Notes: a model not told the origin generated them from the letters alone. Numbered from the stretch's first letter, positions 1 to 5,988 are shown. The stretch is DNA of 8,282 nucleotides from CAZRZN01 sp964604565 (GCA_964604565.1 CAZRZN010000199.1:1-8282), one strand, 5' to 3'. Numbers and translations are program-made.

Positions 1-251
1 CCGAAACACCCTCGCGCGACACACCCAAACCGGCGACGGAACAGGCGCTGGCCGCATTCCGCGCGCATGTTGAAAAGACCTCCGACTATGTCGGCACAAG
101 GTTCGCGAGCGAGGCACGCGCCATGCACCTCGGCGACGCACCGGAGCGCCCGATCTGGGGCGAGGCTCGGCAAGAAGAAGCCAAGGCCCTGATTGACGAC
201 GGAATTTCCATTGCGCCCCTGCCGTTCACGCCCACGCGAAAAACCAATTGA
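1..251 (+). CDS. DUF1178 family protein, C-terminal part (5' end outside window)
   Basis: The first complete codon is at 3, and 82 codons are readable before the TGA at 249-251. The tail is recognisable from memory as the C-terminal half of the DUF1178 family. It has a low-complexity Pro/Lys/Thr linker (about the first 12 residues), then a charged helical stretch with YVGTRFASEARAMHLG (readable residues 29-44), then PERPIWGEA (47-55), and it ends in LPFTPTRKTN. Family members usually begin with a small Cys-containing, zinc-ribbon-like N-terminal part, which is outside the window, so completeness cannot be judged. The function of the family is not known to me, and no enzymatic role is claimed. 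The SDR gene follows after 55 bases on the same strand, so cotranscription is possible. Confidence is high that this is coding and moderately high for the family name. Confidence 0.8.
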   Translation, partial: ETPSRDTPKPATEQALAAFRAHVEKTSDYVGTRFASEARAMHLGDAPERPIWGEARQEEAKALIDDGISIAPLPFTPTRKTN

Positions 252-306
252 CCGGACGGGTATCTCCGTTTGTGGCGCGTCTGATCCATAGACATCGGCA
301 GCCAGC

Positions 307-951
307 ATGCAGGTTCTGATCACCGGATCCAATCGTGGCATCGGCGCCGCGCTTGGCGACATGCTCGCCGCCCGCGGCGACACGGTGTTCCGCACAGCCC
401 GCAACCACGCCGAAGACTTCACTTTGGACGTGACAGATCCTGCCTCGCATCGGGCCTTGGCCAGTCGTCTGGACGGCCAGCGTCTCGACACGCTGGTCTG
501 CAACGCAGGGGTATTTCACGACAAGGGCCACAAACTGCAGGATGGCTACCCGCCGCAGATGTGGGCGGATACATTCGCCGTAAATGTCACCGGCGTGTTC
601 CTGACCGTTCAGGCGCTGTTGCCCAACCTCCGGCGTTCGGACGCCCCGCGCATCGTCATCATTTCCTCGCAAATGGCATCCGACACTCTCGCCCCTGGTG
701 GCAGTTACATCTACCGGGCATCCAAGGCAGCCGCGCTGAACCTCGGACGAAATCTCGCCGCCGATCTGAAACCTGAAGGGATCGCCGTCGGCATCTACCA
801 TCCCGGGTGGGTCCGCACGGACATGGGCGGCACCACCGCCGATATCGATACCGCGGAAGCGGCGCGCGGCATGATGGCCCGGATCGATGCCCTGTCTCCG
901 CAAACAAGCGGATGCTTCGAGACCTGGGATGGGCGCCCCCATCCCTATTGA
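307..951 (+). CDS. SDR family NAD(P)-dependent oxidoreductase
   Basis: This is a 214-residue classical short-chain dehydrogenase/reductase, slightly shorter than the usual 240-260. The Rossmann cofactor motif TGSNRGIG is at residues 6-13, the acidic DVTD (cofactor adenine region) at 41-44, and the NAG motif at 66-68. The catalytic serine region ISS is at 119-121, and the catalytic Tyr136-x-x-x-Lys140 is in YRASK. HPGWVRTDMGG (165-175) is the usual post-catalytic PG segment. All residues needed for hydride transfer are present, so it should be active. The substrate cannot be read from sequence. The protein ends in FETWDGRPHPY, a C-terminal style I associate with a subgroup of bacterial cytosolic SDRs. 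The start is the first ATG after a 55-base gap, with no strong Shine-Dalgarno. No signal peptide is seen, so it is cytoplasmic. The 3' end overlaps the next gene, suggesting coupled translation. Confidence 0.92.
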   Translation: MQVLITGSNRGIGAALGDMLAARGDTVFRTARNHAEDFTLDVTDPASHRALASRLDGQRLDTLVCNAGVFHDKGHKLQDGYPPQMWADTFAVNVTGVFLTVQALLPNLRRSDAPRIVIISSQMASDTLAPGGSYIYRASKAAALNLGRNLAADLKPEGIAVGIYHPGWVRTDMGGTTADIDTAEAARGMMARIDALSPQTSGCFETWDGRPHPY

Positions 952-1435
952 GCATCTCCCTTCCCGCGACACTCCAATCCGACCCGTCGCAACTCCGGAG
1001 GATTTCCCTGCGGCATTCGTAGCGGCATGGGACAGGCGAAGAGGCGCGGAAATCGCGGCTCTCTTCACCGAGGATGCCGATTTCGTCAATGTCACCGGAC
1101 TCTGGTGGCATGGGCGCGAGGCGATCGCAAAGCCGCATGACTACGCGTTGAGAACGTTTTTCGCAGAGACGCGTCTGCGGATCGGCCGGACGGAGGTGCG
1201 GCGGATTGGCCCGGATGTGGCGGTCTTGCGCTGCCGCGTCACGCTCGCGGGACAGATCGCACCCGATGGAACAACCGCGGACAAACGCCAGACAATCTTC
1301 ACCTTCGTGCTGCATGGACAGAAAGACGGCTGGCTGGCCGTCAGCGCCCAGAACACCGAAGTCTTGCCCGGCAAGGAAACCCATGTGAACGTCGACGGCC
1401 TGAGCGCCGTCAACTACCGCGCCACCGATGCGTAA
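929..1435 (+). CDS. SgcJ/EcaC family (SnoaL/NTF2-like fold) protein
   Basis: The chosen start gives 168 residues. The core matches the SgcJ/EcaC group of the NTF2/SnoaL-like superfamily: an N-terminal helix (PEDFPAAFVAAWDRRRGAE, about 23-41), then ALFTEDADFVNVTGLWWHG (44-62), which lines the conserved pocket, and later strands ending in DGWLAVSAQNTEV (133-145). Members are small cytosolic alpha+beta barrel proteins. The family name comes from antibiotic gene clusters, but most homologues have no known substrate, so no reaction is assigned. The ATG at 929 is preferred because the residues after it suit a short N-terminal leader. A GAG lies 7 bases upstream, which is a weak ribosome-binding site. 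An in-frame ATG at 887 would add 14 unlikely residues that merely read the SDR gene in another frame. The 23-base overlap with the SDR stop suggests translational coupling and a shared job. The final roughly 20 residues (THVNVDGLSAVNYRATDA) extend beyond the usual fold. Confidence 0.82.
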   Translation: MGAPIPIEHLPSRDTPIRPVATPEDFPAAFVAAWDRRRGAEIAALFTEDADFVNVTGLWWHGREAIAKPHDYALRTFFAETRLRIGRTEVRRIGPDVAVLRCRVTLAGQIAPDGTTADKRQTIFTFVLHGQKDGWLAVSAQNTEVLPGKETHVNVDGLSAVNYRATDA

Positions 1436-1463
1436 CCCTCGCGGACGGCCTTGACGCCGGTGG

Positions 1464-1532
1464 CTTCTTCTCTCCCGAAATACTCCGGGGGTGAATGCGC
1501 CGCAGGCGCAAAGGGGGCAGAGCCCCCTTTTT
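1464..1532 (+). repeat. Rhodobacterales-type GC-rich tandem-hairpin intergenic element
   Basis: A pyrimidine-rich entry (CTTCTTCTCTCCCGAAATAC) leads into CCGGGGGTGAA and then two back-to-back hairpins. The first is TGCGCC-GCA-GGCGCA (1496-1510). The second is AAAGGGGGC-AGA-GCCCCCTTT (1510-1530), which shares base 1510 and is followed by two more T. The layout and wording resemble a dispersed element I remember at the 3' ends of genes in many Rhodobacteraceae genomes. That resemblance is recall, not a search. Only one copy occurs in this window. Its position, 28 bases after a stop codon and about 80 before lysC, fits a 3'-end element. Confidence 0.55.
1510..1532 (+). terminator. Intrinsic terminator after the SDR-SgcJ genes
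   Basis: A perfect 9-bp stem (1510-1518 with 1522-1530), mostly G-C with an A-T base, closes a three-base AGA loop. It runs straight into a T tract (T at 1528-1532). This is a textbook rho-independent terminator about 75 bases past the stop at 1435. The stem is nearly symmetrical, but the opposite strand ends in only three T, so it should work mainly on the plus strand. It separates the upstream genes from lysC, which then needs its own promoter in the roughly 80 bases that remain. Confidence 0.8.
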
Positions 1533-1561
1533 CCACCCTGCGAATGCTCGCCAAAGCGCCC

Positions 1562-1596
1562 TTGCGCCCCCCCAATCCGCAGCGTAAATCCGCAGC
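1562..1596 (+). promoter_or_regulatory. Possible lysC promoter/leader with 10-base direct repeat
   Basis: The 82 bases between the terminator and lysC must hold its promoter if lysC is an independent unit. AATCCGCAGC occurs twice without mismatch (1574-1583 and 1587-1596), a 13-base period. A weak sigma70-like pair, TTGCGC (1562-1567) and TAAATC (1585-1590) with a 17-base spacer, overlaps the repeats, which would place transcription start just before the ribosome-binding site. The -10 match is poor (3 of 6), so the promoter call is tentative; the repeat itself is certain. The leader is far too short for a lysine riboswitch. Confidence 0.3.
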
Positions 1597-1614
1597 ATCT
1601 GAAGGGGAACGCCC

Positions 1615-2853
1615 ATGCCCGTGCTCGTGATGAAATTTGGCGGCACTTCGGTCGCCACGCTGGACCGCATCCGTCGCGCTGCCAAACGCGTGGGCGTCGA
1701 GGTCTCCAAGGGCTACGACGTCATTGTCATCGTCTCGGCCATGTCGGGAGAGACAAACAAGCTCGTCTCGCATGTGGAGGAAACGTCCCCGTTTTTCGAT
1801 GCGCGCGAATATGATGCGGTGGTCAGTTCCGGAGAGAACGTCACAGCCGGTCTGATGGCGCTGACCTTGCAGGAAATGGACGTGCCGGCGCGCAGTTGGC
1901 AAGGCTGGCAAGTGCCCGTCCTGACCACTGACGCCCATTCCCAGGCCCGGATCGAAGATATCCCGGCCGACAATATCAATCGCAAGTTCCGCGAAGGAAT
2001 GCGCGTCGCCGTGGTCGCGGGATTTCAGGGAATATCCCCCGAGGGCCGCATCACCACGCTTGGCCGGGGTGGATCGGACACCACTGCCGTTGCCTTTGCG
2101 GCCGCCTTTGGCGCCGAAAGATGCGACATATACACAGACGTGGACGGGGTCTACACCACCGACCCGCGCATCTGCGAAAAGGCCCGCAAGCTGGACCGCA
2201 TCGCCTTCGAGGAAATGCTGGAGCTGGCGTCGCTCGGCGCCAAAGTGCTTCAGACCCGCTCCGTCGAACTGGCGATGCGCTACAAGGTGAAACTGCGGGT
2301 TCTCAGCAGCTTTGAGGAAATGGACGATGCGGCCGGCACCCTGGTCTGCGACGAGGAGGACATCATGGAAAAAAATGTTGTGGCCGGTGTGGCCCATTCC
2401 CGGGACGAGGCGAAGATGACCCTGGTGTCGGTCGCCGACCGGCCCGGGATTGCGGCGGCGATCTTCACGCCTCTCGCCGAGGCCGGTGTCAATGTCGACA
2501 TGATCGTCCAGAACATCTCGGAGGAGGGCCGCACGGACATGACCTTTTCCTGCCCGACCAATCAGGTGGCTCGCGCCGAAAAGGCGATGGAAGAGGCCAA
2601 GGGCCGTGGTGAGATCAACTTTCACGGGATCGTCGCGGACAGGAACGTGGCCAAGGTTTCGGTCGTGGGCATCGGCATGCGGTCGGCCGCGGGCGTGGCA
2701 GCGAAGATGTTCCGGGTGCTCGCCGATGACGGTATCAACATCAAGGTGATCACCACCTCCGAGATCAAGATTTCTGTTCTGATCGACCGAAAGTACATGG
2801 AACTGGCCGTGCAGGCGCTGCACGACGCCTTCGAACTGGAAAAAGCGGCCTGA
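1615..2853 (+). CDS. lysC: Aspartate kinase (aspartokinase), alpha subunit
   Basis: The enzyme phosphorylates L-aspartate with ATP, the first committed step to lysine (and diaminopimelate for peptidoglycan), threonine, methionine and isoleucine. It acts in the cytoplasm. The 412-residue length is that of monofunctional aspartokinases of the LysC alpha2beta2 type. The kinase domain shows KFGGTS (7-12), SAMSGETNK (41-49), SSGEN (71-75), TLGRGGSDTTA (148-158) and YTDVDGVYTTDPR (173-185). Two ACT domains follow (about 268-330 and 347-410). The effector-site segments QNISEEGRTDMTF (299-311) and TSEIKIS (381-387) are intact, implying feedback control by lysine and/or threonine. The start is supported by GAAGGGGA (1601-1608), about 7 bases before the ATG. 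ptsP follows on the same strand after 320 bases, a neighbourhood I recall as common in alphaproteobacteria. A second translation start lies inside this gene (see the beta subunit entry). Confidence 0.97.
   Translation: MPVLVMKFGGTSVATLDRIRRAAKRVGVEVSKGYDVIVIVSAMSGETNKLVSHVEETSPFFDAREYDAVVSSGENVTAGLMALTLQEMDVPARSWQGWQVPVLTTDAHSQARIEDIPADNINRKFREGMRVAVVAGFQGISPEGRITTLGRGGSDTTAVAFAAAFGAERCDIYTDVDGVYTTDPRICEKARKLDRIAFEEMLELASLGAKVLQTRSVELAMRYKVKLRVLSSFEEMDDAAGTLVCDEEDIMEKNVVAGVAHSRDEAKMTLVSVADRPGIAAAIFTPLAEAGVNVDMIVQNISEEGRTDMTFSCPTNQVARAEKAMEEAKGRGEINFHGIVADRNVAKVSVVGIGMRSAAGVAAKMFRVLADDGINIKVITTSEIKISVLIDRKYMELAVQALHDAFELEKAA
2354..2359 (+). promoter_or_regulatory. Internal Shine-Dalgarno for lysC beta subunit
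   Basis: AGGAGG, the perfect anti-16S complement, sits inside lysC with five bases between it and the in-frame ATG at 2365. It lies within codons for the acidic linker DEED, which could explain the purine richness by amino acid choice alone. The exact core and ideal spacing nevertheless make it a better ribosome-binding site than the one before lysC itself. Confidence 0.55.
2365..2853 (+). CDS. lysC: Aspartate kinase beta (regulatory) subunit, in-frame internal start
   Basis: Starting at the in-frame ATG of codon 251, this reads the last 162 residues of lysC, beginning MEKNVVAGVA and containing both ACT domains but none of the kinase motifs. Aspartokinases of Bacillus subtilis and Corynebacterium glutamicum are known to form alpha2beta2 complexes in which beta comes from an internal start at this same linker position; beta is about 160-170 residues long there, matching the length here. 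The AGGAGG at 2354-2359 is correctly spaced. The expected role is to bind lysine/threonine at the ACT interface and tune feedback inhibition. The product is inferred, not demonstrated. If the site is silent, only the full-length 412-residue homo-oligomer would be made. Confidence 0.55.
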   Translation: MEKNVVAGVAHSRDEAKMTLVSVADRPGIAAAIFTPLAEAGVNVDMIVQNISEEGRTDMTFSCPTNQVARAEKAMEEAKGRGEINFHGIVADRNVAKVSVVGIGMRSAAGVAAKMFRVLADDGINIKVITTSEIKISVLIDRKYMELAVQALHDAFELEKAA

Positions 2854-3173
2854 GACCAACGCAGCCTGAAACGAAAGCGGGCTGACGGACACGGCCCGAG
2901 CCGCTGGCCCCGCACATCCACGCAGCAGACCCGCCTGAACATGGCATCCTGGACCCGGCACGCCAGTATCGGCATCCTGCGGCCGGGCCGCCCCTGACCA
3001 TGGGCTAGAAATCTCCCGGACGGTGATCGATCGCGCGAATTTCCCAAGGTTTCCTGCACGCAATTCCCGCATGACGGGAACAATTCTCCGCAGCTTGGCA
3101 AAAGCCGTTTCCAAAGCGCGGCAGGATACTCTATTTGTTCCCTTCGCACTCAACGAGACTTGCGGGCATAGCC
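2854..3173 (+). other. lysC-ptsP intergenic region; no gene seen
   Basis: There are 320 bases without a convincing gene. Just after lysC there is an imperfect hairpin (AGCGGGCT near 2876 with AGCCGCT near 2900, one bulge) with no T tract, so no intrinsic terminator is evident. A clean inverted repeat lies at 3064-3080. AT content rises somewhat in the last third (AATTTCCC, CAATTC, CTATTTGTTC), as expected for a promoter zone, but I could not find a well-spaced -35/-10 pair: TTGGCA at 3095-3100 and GATACT at 3125-3130 are 24 bases apart. A 60-codon open frame from 3023 is not credible as it runs into ptsP in another frame. Confidence 0.6.
3064..3080. repeat. Inverted repeat TTCCCG-N5-CGGGAA upstream of ptsP
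   Basis: A perfect 6-bp dyad with a five-base centre (TTCCCGCATGACGGGAA) lies about 94 bases before the ptsP start. The size and spacing suit a dimeric regulator site, or a weak hairpin in the 5' leader. There is no T tract, so it is not a terminator. I do not recognise it as a named operator. Confidence 0.35.
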
Positions 3174-5414
3174 ATGGCGTCAAACACCGAATCAGAAAGC
3201 CGTAAGCTGCTCGGGCGCTTGCGCGATACTATGGCGGAGGACGCAGCCGGACAGGCCCGGCTGGACAAGATCACACATCTCACCGCCGATTCCATGGGCA
3301 CGGAGGTCTGTTCGATCTACCTGTTCCGCGACCCCGAAACGTTGGAACTCTGCGCCACCCAAGGCCTCAATCCCGAAGCCGTCCACCAGACCCGCATGAA
3401 ACTTGGCGAAGGTCTGGTCGGACGGGTCGCGCGCAGCGGCAAGATCGTCAACACGGCAAATGCCCCTGCGGAACGCGGTTTCCGCTACATGGCGGAGACC
3501 GGAGAGGAAATCTATTCCAGCTTTCTCGGCGTCCCGATCCAGCGGCTCGGCTCGAAACTGGGTGTGCTGGTTGTCCAGTCAAAGCAGGTCCGCGAATTCA
3601 CCTCCGACGAACTCTATGCGCTTGAGGTCGTCGCCATGGTGCTGGCGGAAATGACGGAACTTGGCGCCTTCGTCGGCGAGGGCGCGGCACTGGAGGCACG
3701 TCATACGCAGGCCATGCTGTTCCGGGGCGGCACCGGGCAGGAAGGCAGCGCAATGGGCCATGTCTGGCTGCATGAGCCCCGCGTCGTCGTGACCAACCCG
3801 GTGGCCGACGATCCGGAAAAGGAAAGCAAACGCCTGCAGGACGCCATCGACACGTTGCGCGTCAGCGTGGACCAGATGTTGGCCGGGGCGACGGTGGATG
3901 CAGACCACGCGCAGGTTCTGGAAACCTATCGCATGTTCGCCAATTCCAAGGGCTGGCTGCGGCGCATGGCAGAGGACATCGCCCGGGGCCTGTCGGCGGA
4001 GGCGGCGGTCGAAAAGGAACAAAGCACGGCCCGCGCCCGCATGTCCCAGGTGACGGACGCCTATCTGCGCGAACGGCTGCACGACCTGGACGACCTGTCC
4101 AACCGTCTTTTGCGCATTCTCACCGGGCAAGGCCATCAAACCGGCGCCGAAATGCCGGAGGATCCGATCCTCATCGCCCGCAACATCGGTCCCGGCGATC
4201 TTTTGGAATACAACCGCAAGCTCAAGGGCGTGGTCCTGGAAGAAGGATCTGTCGGCAGCCATGCGGCAATCGTCGCCCGTGCACTGGCCATTCCGCTGGT
4301 CATCAACGCCGAGCGGATCACCAACGAGGCGCTGAACGGCGACCAGATCCTTGTCGATGGCGATCAGGGCATCGTGCACCTGCGCCCTGACGAAACGGTG
4401 GTCAATGCCTTCGGCGACAAGCTGGCCATGCAGGCCGAGGCGCAGGAGCGCTACGCCTCGATCCGTGACACCGACTGCGTCTCGCCGGACGGGCACCGCA
4501 TCACGTTGCTCATGAATGCGGGACTGATGGCGGACCTGCCCTCGCTCAAGGGGTCCGGTGCCGAAGGCGTCGGCCTTTTTCGCACCGAATTGCAGTTCCT
4601 AGTGCGCAACAAGATGCCCCGGCGGACCGAGCTCGCCGAGCTTTACGCCCGTGTGCTGGACGCGGCAGGCGGCAAGCGCGTCGTGTTCCGAACGCTGGAC
4701 ATCGGGTCGGACAAGGTGCTGCCCTACATGAAGCCGCATGACGAACCCAACCCAGCACTTGGCTGGCGGGCGATCCGGGTCGCGCTGGACCGCCCCGGCG
4801 TGATGCGGATGCAATTGCAGGCGCTGGTTCGCGCCGCCAACGGGCGTCCCCTGTCGATCATGTTCCCCTTCATCGCACAATACGAGGAATACGCCCGCGC
4901 CCGCGACGAGATGGACAAGGTGTTGGCCCGGGAACGCCGGCTGGGTCATGTGGTGCCCGAGAAGCTGGAAATCGGCACCATGCTGGAAACGCCCTCGCTT
5001 GCCTTCGCCTCTGGACGCTTCTTTGATGAGGTGGAATTCCTGTCCATTGGCGGCAACGATCTGAAGCAGTTCTTCTTTGCCGCAGACCGCGAGAACGAAC
5101 GCGTGCGCCGGCGCTACGACACGTTGAACGTTTCTTTCCTGACCTTTCTCGAAGGGATCGTGAACCGCTGTGCGGAAGCCGAAACGCCGCTCAGCTTTTG
5201 CGGGGAGGATGCCGGACGCCCGGTCGAGGCGCTTTGCCTTGCGGCGATGGGTCTGCGGACGCTGTCGATGCGACCGGCTTCGATCGGGCCGGTCAAGAGC
5301 CTGTTGATGCGCTATCCTCTGAAAGAGGTTCGCGACGTGATCGAAGAAGCCCGCCACCGCGGCGAACAATCCGTTCGGCAGTCCGTCATGGAATACCTGC
5401 GCGAGACCGGCTGA
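3174..5414 (+). CDS. ptsP: PEP-protein phosphotransferase, enzyme I of the nitrogen PTS
   Basis: EI-Ntr takes phosphate from phosphoenolpyruvate onto its own histidine and passes it to NPr and then EIIA-Ntr, a cytoplasmic regulatory chain rather than sugar transport. At 746 residues it has the full family layout: an N-terminal GAF domain (about 20-165), a PEP-utiliser N-terminal helical domain (about 182-310), a swivelling phosphohistidine domain with EEGSVGSHAAIVARALAIP (active His363), and a C-terminal PEP-binding TIM barrel (about 430-725). The barrel carries LFRTEL (468-473, Arg470), FRTLDIGSDK (505-514), LGWRAIR (529-535), GTMLETPS (601-608), SIGGNDLKQ (624-632) and FCGEDAGRP (675-683, acid Cys676). 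GAF domains of EI-Ntr are known to sense glutamine. The ATG at 3174 is chosen because family homology begins there (SESRKLLGRLRDTM); it lacks a strong Shine-Dalgarno. A TTG at 3135 would add 13 residues with no family character. The NPr and EIIA-Ntr genes are not in the window. Confidence 0.96.
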   Translation: MASNTESESRKLLGRLRDTMAEDAAGQARLDKITHLTADSMGTEVCSIYLFRDPETLELCATQGLNPEAVHQTRMKLGEGLVGRVARSGKIVNTANAPAERGFRYMAETGEEIYSSFLGVPIQRLGSKLGVLVVQSKQVREFTSDELYALEVVAMVLAEMTELGAFVGEGAALEARHTQAMLFRGGTGQEGSAMGHVWLHEPRVVVTNPVADDPEKESKRLQDAIDTLRVSVDQMLAGATVDADHAQVLETYRMFANSKGWLRRMAEDIARGLSAEAAVEKEQSTARARMSQVTDAYLRERLHDLDDLSNRLLRILTGQGHQTGAEMPEDPILIARNIGPGDLLEYNRKLKGVVLEEGSVGSHAAIVARALAIPLVINAERITNEALNGDQILVDGDQGIVHLRPDETVVNAFGDKLAMQAEAQERYASIRDTDCVSPDGHRITLLMNAGLMADLPSLKGSGAEGVGLFRTELQFLVRNKMPRRTELAELYARVLDAAGGKRVVFRTLDIGSDKVLPYMKPHDEPNPALGWRAIRVALDRPGVMRMQLQALVRAANGRPLSIMFPFIAQYEEYARARDEMDKVLARERRLGHVVPEKLEIGTMLETPSLAFASGRFFDEVEFLSIGGNDLKQFFFAADRENERVRRRYDTLNVSFLTFLEGIVNRCAEAETPLSFCGEDAGRPVEALCLAAMGLRTLSMRPASIGPVKSLLMRYPLKEVRDVIEEARHRGEQSVRQSVMEYLRETG

Positions 5415-5438
5415 TCATCAGGTCGGAGCCGCCCTGAC

Positions 5439-5478
5439 AGGGTCGTGAGTTGACGGGGGATACGCGACCCTACAAAAT
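5439..5478 (+). promoter_or_regulatory. Putative sigma70 promoter with overlapping operator-like dyad, cytochrome-oxidase operon
   Basis: TTGACG (5450-5455, 5 of 6 to consensus) and CAAAAT (5473-5478, 4 of 6) are 17 bases apart, ideal sigma70 geometry, with the start codon about 50 bases further on. AGGGTCG (5439-5445) and CGACCCT (5465-5471) form a perfect 7-bp inverted repeat. Their inner ends continue two bases with one mismatch. The arms bracket the -35 and touch the -10, as expected for a repressor. This is not the MerR/CueR arrangement, in which the dyad lies wholly within a 19-base spacer. No specific regulator can be named. Confidence 0.5.
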
Positions 5479-5485
5479 CGGTCCT

Positions 5486-5498
5486 CGTCGTATCGACG
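5486..5498. repeat. Short palindrome CGTCG-TAT-CGACG in the operon leader
   Basis: A perfect 5-bp inverted repeat with a three-base centre lies just past the predicted transcription start and about 30 bases before the cytochrome ATG. It could be a second operator or a small leader hairpin. It is short enough to be chance. Confidence 0.3.
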
Positions 5499-5528
5499 CC
5501 TCTCCGAGTGCAACAAGAAGGATCCTTT

Positions 5529-5963
5529 ATGAAACAGCTTCTCATGTCCGGGGCTCTCTGCGTCCTCGCCGTCGCGGGGTTTGCCCATTCGGGTGTTCAG
5601 AATGAGGCCGTTCTGGAGCGCATGGACGCGATGAAAACCACTGGGGACGCCCTGAAGGTCATTGGCAACATGGCAAAGGGCACCACCACGTTCGACGCGG
5701 CCGCAGCCCGGATGGCCGCCGAAGAGATCGCGCGCGAGGCTGATCGAACGCCCGATCTGTTCGAGGCACGGGAGACCGATCCGAAATCGGAGGCCAAGCC
5801 GGCCATCTGGAAAAATTTCGAAGACTTCACCGCCAAGGCAGAAACTCTGGAAACCGTGGCGCAGGATGTATCCACATCGCTGGAAACCCGTGCGGATCTC
5901 GGCCCCGCGATGGCCAGCCTCGGCGAAGCCTGCAAGTCCTGCCACACCTCTTATCGCGAATAA
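5529..5963 (+). CDS. Cytochrome c of the c556/c' (class II) family
   Basis: This is a 144-residue exported haem protein. The signal peptide is residues 1-19 or 1-21 (MKQLLMSGALCVLAVAGFA, then HS). The haem-binding CKSCH is near the C-terminus (Cys135, Cys138, His139), followed by TSYRE. A C-terminal CxxCH after a long helical region is the mark of the class II four-helix-bundle cytochromes. Near the N-terminus, RMDAM places Met35 four residues after Arg31, where classic cytochromes c' carry a non-ligand residue, so a low-spin, Met-ligated c556 type is likely. It should shuttle one electron in the periplasm. The ATG at 5529 is fixed by AGAAGGA (5516-5522), six bases upstream, and by the signal peptide; an in-frame start at 5508 would spoil the signal. 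The oxidase gene begins 25 bases after its stop. Confidence 0.93.
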   Translation: MKQLLMSGALCVLAVAGFAHSGVQNEAVLERMDAMKTTGDALKVIGNMAKGTTTFDAAAARMAAEEIAREADRTPDLFEARETDPKSEAKPAIWKNFEDFTAKAETLETVAQDVSTSLETRADLGPAMASLGEACKSCHTSYRE

Positions 5964-5988
5964 CCCGATGATGACCCGAGGTGCCCAC

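Noticed and set aside
1533..1614. Lysine riboswitch ahead of lysC
   Set aside because: Only about 80 bases are available after the terminator, far less than the known lysine riboswitch needs, and no matching core was seen.
2876..2905. Hairpin after lysC as an intrinsic terminator
   Set aside because: The stem is imperfect (one bulge) with a long loop, and no T tract follows.
3135..3173. TTG start at 3135 for ptsP
   Set aside because: The 13 extra residues (MFPSHSTRLAGIA) have no family character and there is no better ribosome-binding site there. The ATG at 3174 is retained, although its own Shine-Dalgarno is weak.
1414..3183. Very long (589-codon) open frame antisense to lysC
   Set aside because: It is a mirror of lysC, produced by GC-rich third positions. 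It covers the upstream terminator and both flanking gaps, and its translation shows no family motif, whereas the sense strand is an unmistakable aspartate kinase.
3023..3205. 60-codon plus-strand open frame before ptsP
   Set aside because: It overlaps the ptsP start in another frame, has no clear ribosome-binding site and no recognisable content.
5450..5478. CueR/MerR-type copper operator at the oxidase promoter
   Set aside because: The spacer is 17 rather than 19 bases, and the dyad is centred near the -35 rather than between -35 and -10. The typical arms are not seen.
5662..5988. Extension of the multicopper oxidase to an upstream in-frame start at 5662
   Set aside because: This would read through the c556 cytochrome in another frame and bury the Tat-like signal. 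The ATG at 5989 has a well-placed GAGGTG and starts the signal peptide.
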